DNA from: Isoetes taiwanensis
Taxonomy: Eukaryota > Streptophyta > Lycopodiopsida > Isoetales > Isoetaceae
DNA: 64,000 bases
NCBI GenBank assembly: GCA_021234155.1
Contig: JAJEKV010000080.1
Coordinates: 3,935,948 to 3,999,947, forward strand
Reading direction: 5' to 3'
Position 1 is the first letter of the stretch. Each line of letters begins with the position of its first letter. The notes under the pieces are model-generated. The model searched no databases, had not been told where the DNA came from, and saw only the letters and a list, made by a program, of their open reading frames with translations. Positions 58,993 to 64,000 of this stretch are shown piece after piece. A program made the translations under genes and the position numbers.

Positions 58993-59822
58993 GACTTCCT
59001 CTTTTTTAAACTTTACTTCCTTCCTCTTCTTCCTTGTTCTTGATTTTTTTTCTTCCATTCTTCCATACCTCATTCATTTCTTCCCTCCTTATTAAACTTT
59101 CTTCCTCAAACCTTCCTCCTTCTTCATTCTTCCTCATTCTTCCTCATATAGCTATTTCTTCCTCATACTTCCCGCCTTCCATTCTTTCCTCATTTCTTTC
59201 TTCCTTATTATTTCTTCTTTCCTCATTTTCTTTTCCTCATCTTTCTCTATTCTTTCTTTCTCATTTCTTTCTCATTTCTTTCTTCCTCATGCTTTCTCAT
59301 TCTTTATTCCTCATTCTATAATTTCTTTCTCATTTCTTGCTTTCTGTTTCACTACTTTTCATTTCTTTCTCATTTTCTTCTCATACTTTCTCTGTTTCCA
59401 TTATTTCTCATGCTTTCTCATTCCTCATTCTTTCCCTCCTTCCCTCATTCTTTCTTCTCTTCTCTTCCTTATTCTTCATTTTTTTTTCATTTAAATGTTC
59501 TTCATTCTTTTTATAATTCATTCTTCGTTCTTCGTTATTCCTTTACATTTCTTTAATATTTCCAATTCAGATCCTTTTCTTTCCATTCCCTTAAATTTCT
59601 TTGCTTTCCCTTCCCGCCCCTCTTTAGCACCACTCTTATTTTTTTTCCTTGTTCTTTCTTGATTTCTTCTCTTATTTCTTCTCTATTCTATCCCCTTATT
59701 TCTTCCCTTCTATTCTCTGTTTCTTTCTATACAGTTTCTTTCTATCTCTTTTCTCCACCCCCTTTTTCTTTCTTTCTTCTTCGATCACTTTCAATACTGT
59801 TTCTTATTCTTCTAATGCTTTG
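58993..59822 (+). repeat. 830-bp polypyrimidine tract, degenerate (TTCCTCATTCTT)n
   Basis: Almost entirely C and T on the plus strand, built from drifting TTCC, TTCT and CTCATTCTT units. Open frames across it (for example 59,034-59,321 and 59,649-59,903) encode only Phe/Leu/Ser/Ile and are not genes. Long homopyrimidine tracts of this kind can form triplex (H-DNA) structures. Confidence 0.9.
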
Positions 59823-59964
59823 TTATACATTGCTGACTTTTCTATTAGATTTGGACTTGACAGGATCTTGTACCACAGCGTCCTTCTTGTGTTAAGTAGT
59901 TGATGCACTTGCATTTTCTTTTATAGTTTAAGTAGGTTAAAAAAAAGTGGTGGGAGTATTTAAA

Positions 59965-60510
59965 CTTGTTCAAGACGCAGATTGGCTCCACCTAAATTGG
60001 GGAGGGACCATGTGCAGGTTAGTCAATTCACTACAATCATAAATGTTTACAAGTTAATGAGTACAGCTTGTTCAAGACGCGATTAGGCTCCCACCAGAGT
60101 GGAAGGGACCACGTCTTTGGGTTCAAGTCCACTTCAGTTCCTTGTTATTTTTAGGTTTTAAAAATAAAATTGTAATTATGGCTTTATTCCCGGGCTGCGG
60201 TCGGCTCTGCTTAGTGGAGGACTAGAGTGTCGGGTCCAAATCCGCTACCATTCTTAGGTAGATATTGGGCTACTGACAGGACATGATGAAGCTCCCACTT
60301 GCATGATGGAGGACCGAATTCATTCAGAACATGGATTCCACCGTTAATATCGATTTAAATGCAGGAGTGGCTAGGCGAGGAACGTGAATTAGGCTCCACC
60401 ATGAGTGGAGGGACCAGATGTTGAACCCTAGTCCCAGTAATATTTTTTTTGATAGAGGTGAAGCTGGGGAAGGGCATAGTGGAAATCCACCATGGTGGGG
60501 ACTACGTCCC
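59965..60510 (+). repeat. Short degenerate repeats with GGCTCCACC...GTGGAGGGACC core
   Basis: A core of about 50-60 bp recurs at irregular spacing: TTCAAGACGCAGATTGGCTC...GGGGAGGGACCA (about 59,970), TTCAAGACGCGATTAGGCTC...GTGGAAGGGACCA (about 60,072), a weaker copy near 60,196-60,250, and TTAGGCTCCACCATGAGTGG then AGGGACCA (about 60,389). One copy is followed by GGGTTCAAGTCC (60,119-60,130), which resembles a pol III B box. Family unknown. Confidence 0.55.
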
Positions 60511-63500
60511 AGTCTGATAGCCTCTAGCCTAATCGACCCACGATCTAATCTAATTCATCAACACATTTATAGTCCAAAGCCTCCTCTATTATCTAAGCCA
60601 AATCCCAGCTTTTGATCCGGTAAAGTCTCTTCGCTTATGGTCAAGTTTAGTTGATTGGCCCTTGTTTAGTTAAACGTGCTTTGGATGATTCCCTTCACAC
60701 GATTGCTGGTTAAAAAAATAGGGATTGGCTAACTTAATATAATACTAATTAAGCACTAAAAGCTTTGGTAAAACAAATAATAACTAATTAACTAGAATTA
60801 TTTTGGTATATCTAGTTAAGTTAGCCCAAAAACTTATAAAATTATAAACTTGCAAATTAACAAACTTAAAAGTGACCTCTATAGTGCTAATTTCTAATTT
60901 TAGTTTAATTTTAGTTAATTTTGCTAACTAATCCAGAACAAAGGTCACAGAAGATAAGTTTAGAGTAGTGTTTTTTAGTTTAAAAAAAAGTTAACTAAAT
61001 TGGGACTCTCCCCACTAACTAATTCGCTTCATCATCTGATGTAGTGGCGTGGTGCAGAACCCCGATCTAACCTATTTAGTTTTCTTGTTTTCTTTTTCTT
61101 GCTTTTGGAAGGGAGAGGGATCGGATAAATTGTTAGTATATAAGAGCGTGTTATAAGTAATGATTATATGATTATAGATGCGTGTTTGATATTAATGGAA
61201 GCGTATATTTGCATTTACTTTTGTGCATGCTTGGCTTTCATATTCCATTAGTATTTTTGTTTGTTTTGTAGGTATAAAACCGGCCTCGGTAAGGAGGCTG
61301 AGAGATCGTAGTGAAATTGGTAGCATCCTCATCAATCGTATCTTACAGGCAGGCGGGCGACATATGCAATGATGATCAGATTAACCGTTTGTAGCAGCCA
61401 GGTTGAGAAAGAATGTCAGTCCCACCAGAGCCATCGGAGGTGCGAGCATGATGCGAGGTTGGAAGATATGATGAGAAAGAACAGAATCTTGGGTTTGCAA
61501 TCGAGGCGAGTGGGATGCTGCTTAAGTATAAAGTGCCACTTACTTTTAGGCCCCTATCTTTAGGCATCGATGGGGCCGATGGGCTAATTAGTGGCAGTGC
61601 AAGGTCGGCATAAAAGATCACAAGATGGCTGATGGCGGTCTCAAAGGGCCAGAACATGTAGAGAGTTAGATAGTCTTATCCATGGTGGGAGCTCTATTTA
61701 GTGCGAGGGGCTGAATTATCATTACATGCTCATGATAAATGTGCATTTATTGGCCGGCATTCACGTGGATCTTTGTTGGAGTTAAAGTGCGTGGTAGTAA
61801 AGCAGAAGTACGGTCTCACCCAAATCGAGATCCTTTGAAGCCACCTTTGCTGTAATCACAGATGGCTAATATCGGCATTGTGTGGAGAGGCCCAGATAGA
61901 AACTTTTTGCATCTATAGTTTGGTGACAAATATATCGTTTCAGGGGCCAAGTCCGGCATTGGCCCACCGGACTTTGCCTAGGATCTTTGTGGGAGATGAC
62001 CCTGAGGATAATGATCTGCAATTTCATGAATGGAGGAACCTTTGCCCGAATTACTTGATATCTTCGAGCCAAAATTCCTGCTATTATAGGAGATGAAGTC
62101 AATGCAATATAGTGCTCAAAAGAAGGAGCTAATCTGGAATAAGTGCAGGTAGAAGCCAAAATGAACTTCGTGTATAAATGCGTCCAGAAATATAGCTCTA
62201 AGCTCTTACGAAGAGTCTACCATCGCTCAGGGTTGGACACACACAAAACTCAATTGCAAAGATTCTAAACTCCATTTTGGTAGCTCACTTACAAATGTGT
62301 GGGTGGCTATTGGTGATTGGGACCACGACCCTCTAGTTTTTTGCAAGAGCGAATGCCCAAATTGAAGAACGTTATACACTAGAAGATGGAGCAGTCGCGA
62401 TAACCGGTGGGAGAAAGGGGTTTTACATATCATCTCCAGATGACCCAAGCATCATGGGAACATAGGATATAGAGCATATATTCATGGGCTACATTCACAG
62501 GGTCTCACTTGATTTTGTCGAACTGTCGGCTTATGAGTTTGTGTGTTGAGATAAACCCAACCGTGAAGTCTCTATAGCATTGGACATCATCCAGCACTAC
62601 TGAAGAGTCCAAATGATGATACCTGGATGAGAGCTGGTGCACATGGATCCTTCCATCTATTGCTTTCGCATCCTCAGTCATATTCCATGGCCGGGCTTTC
62701 TGATATAGTTGCAGAAGGCGACATATAAGTGTTTGGTAGATCCACTTGAGATGGCTAAGGTGCTTGTTAAATGCTTGCAGAAGTGATTAATATAATTTTG
62801 TCTTCTATTTGAGGAGCTTGTTGCAACAAATAAATGTTTTTATTCAAAATTACTAATGAAAAAGTAATTTATTAATCAAAAAAATTATTATTAATAGTAA
62901 ATAAGTATTAATCATAACTTGTAGATAAAGTGTATTTCACAGACGTCAAACCTAGGTTTTTGTGTGCTGCATCATCAAACCTAGATTTAGCAAATGCCAT
63001 GTGGCACAATCTAAGGTTTGAAGTAGATGTCTTCTACTCACTCAGAGTTGATAAACTCCTCCTTACTATGTTGTCTGTATCAAAGTAAGCCACATTGACG
63101 CTGAGGTTTGATGATGTACAAGCAATGTAGGGTTTTCATGATGTGGCACTAAAATCTGCAACAGGATAATTTAAGGGTTGATTGTATGACCCACTTTGAA
63201 ATGCATAGCTGTCATCGCTTCACTTCGATTGATATACCCCATACATATATCTGAGATACTTTTCTAATATAAATAAAGAAGATAAGAATATAAATTTAGG
63301 TATTTATTCAAAGACACTTGTTCAAAGCTTTCTCTAAACAATTCGTTATGTTCAAATTAATATATATAGTCATGGTGAGGCTCAATTCTTGGCGGTCTTC
63401 TCATTTGTGGCCCTCTTTGTGATTAATATTACAGCGTATCGTCTCCCCCTCAGCCCGGTCCGAGGCGGTCAAAGGCTGCAGTAAGTTTAAGAAACCATTT

Positions 63501-63957
63501 AGTGGCACATTTAGAATACATGAAAATACTATTTTTTCATCGTATGATTTATAAGTATCATTTCTATTATTGCAACCATATCATTCACTTGGTTATGAAT
63601 GTTTCCTCTCCATAATTTCTTTTTGAATCCTAGGTGTGCTATTTTTCGCAAGTGAATAAAATTAATCATGATAGATGGAGAATAGCCGAAAATGAAAGAA
63701 GGTAAGTATTTATATATAGTTTTTTATATCCTTTACCTTTAATTTGGTATGTAAGTTTATACTGGAGTTTTAATTTATTTATGCTTAGAGAGGAAAGGGG
63801 GCTTTTAGACAAAATAGGAGGAGGACTCGAGATAGAGAGCAATCGTGCTGATGTTAGGCAGTAGCCTCACTATCACTACACAGCCGGTTTGGGGTATTAA
63901 AGATAAGCTTTTATAAAATAATAAATGTTGTTTTTGCATGATATTTATTATACTTGC
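60511..63957. other. No supported gene
   Basis: Mostly AT-rich, with a GC-richer middle (61,280-62,700) where several short plus-strand frames occur (64 codons at 61,369-61,563; 72 codons at 61,878-62,096), none recognised. A 13-bp inverted repeat CATCATCAAACCT / AGGTTTGATGATG lies at about 62,969 and 63,101. Confidence 0.45.
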
Positions 63958-64000
63958 AGCTCCTCCGCGCTCCCCTTCTCGCCGACATGTCTCCCGCCGG
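63958..64000. other. GC-rich stretch truncated by the window edge
   Basis: CAGCTCCTCCGCGCTCCCCT and the following bases are abruptly GC-rich after AT-rich DNA. This may be the start of an exon (AG precedes CTCCTCC) or of another element, but too little is visible. Confidence 0.25.

Noticed and set aside
59034-59903. Open frames rich in Phe, Leu and Ser that look like membrane proteins
   Set aside because: They are forced by the polypyrimidine tract; composition alone explains the hydrophobicity and lack of stops.
60118-60130. Possible tRNA gene from a GGGTTCAAGTCC B-box-like word
   Set aside because: No cloverleaf or acceptor stem can be drawn around it; at most a decayed SINE.

Overview
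The window looks like plant nuclear DNA that is dense with transposable elements. Three things support this: an interstitial run of the plant-type telomere unit TTTAGGG (45,904-45,935), LINE fragments carrying the plant-type zf-RVT zinc-binding tail, and Helitron-type 3' ends. The element-rich, AT-rich, nearly gene-free character suggests a large genome, and a fern or other seed-free plant is my best guess; this is inference. I found no intact host protein-coding gene that I can name, and no tRNA, rRNA or CRISPR array.

Layout. 1-6,071: a 5'-truncated, poly(A)-tailed LINE on the minus strand (681-2,255), then two diverged direct repeats of about 480 bp (2,269-2,736 and 4,283-4,776) around a 1.5-kb segment, which may be an LTR-like non-autonomous element. 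6,072-8,146: a candidate minus-strand Helitron carrying broken gene fragments. 6,461-34,386: a head-to-tail duplication, copy A (6,461-19,818) and copy B (19,819-34,386). Each copy carries host-like gene debris, a Helitron 3' end, a broken minus-strand gene resembling the DUF7869 group, a broken minus-strand gene I interpret as transposase-like, and plus-strand exon-like debris. Each copy has also received its own later insertion of a LINE family that ends in (TTCC)n (A: 15,027-15,662; B: 33,222-33,881). Copy B has an extra internal duplication near 20-22 kb.

34,387-51,300: mostly non-coding, with a (CT)46 tract and other microsatellites, a 1.0-kb plus-strand Helitron candidate (39,592-40,616), a CpG-rich island followed by a TATA box (44,860-45,332), the interstitial telomere repeat and a weak LINE fragment near 49.8 kb. 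51,340-58,550: a degenerate tandem (satellite-like) array with units of about 1.0-1.4 kb. 58,993-59,822: an 830-bp polypyrimidine tract. 59,965-60,510: short degenerate repeats. 60,511-64,000: nothing recognised, ending in a GC-rich stretch cut by the window edge.

Most apparent open frames in the window are chance. Copies A and B are identical for long runs, but where they differ the changes cluster at CG, CTG, CAG and CCG sites and often involve indels. That raises the possibility of methylation-associated consensus errors, so some frame breaks here may not be real.
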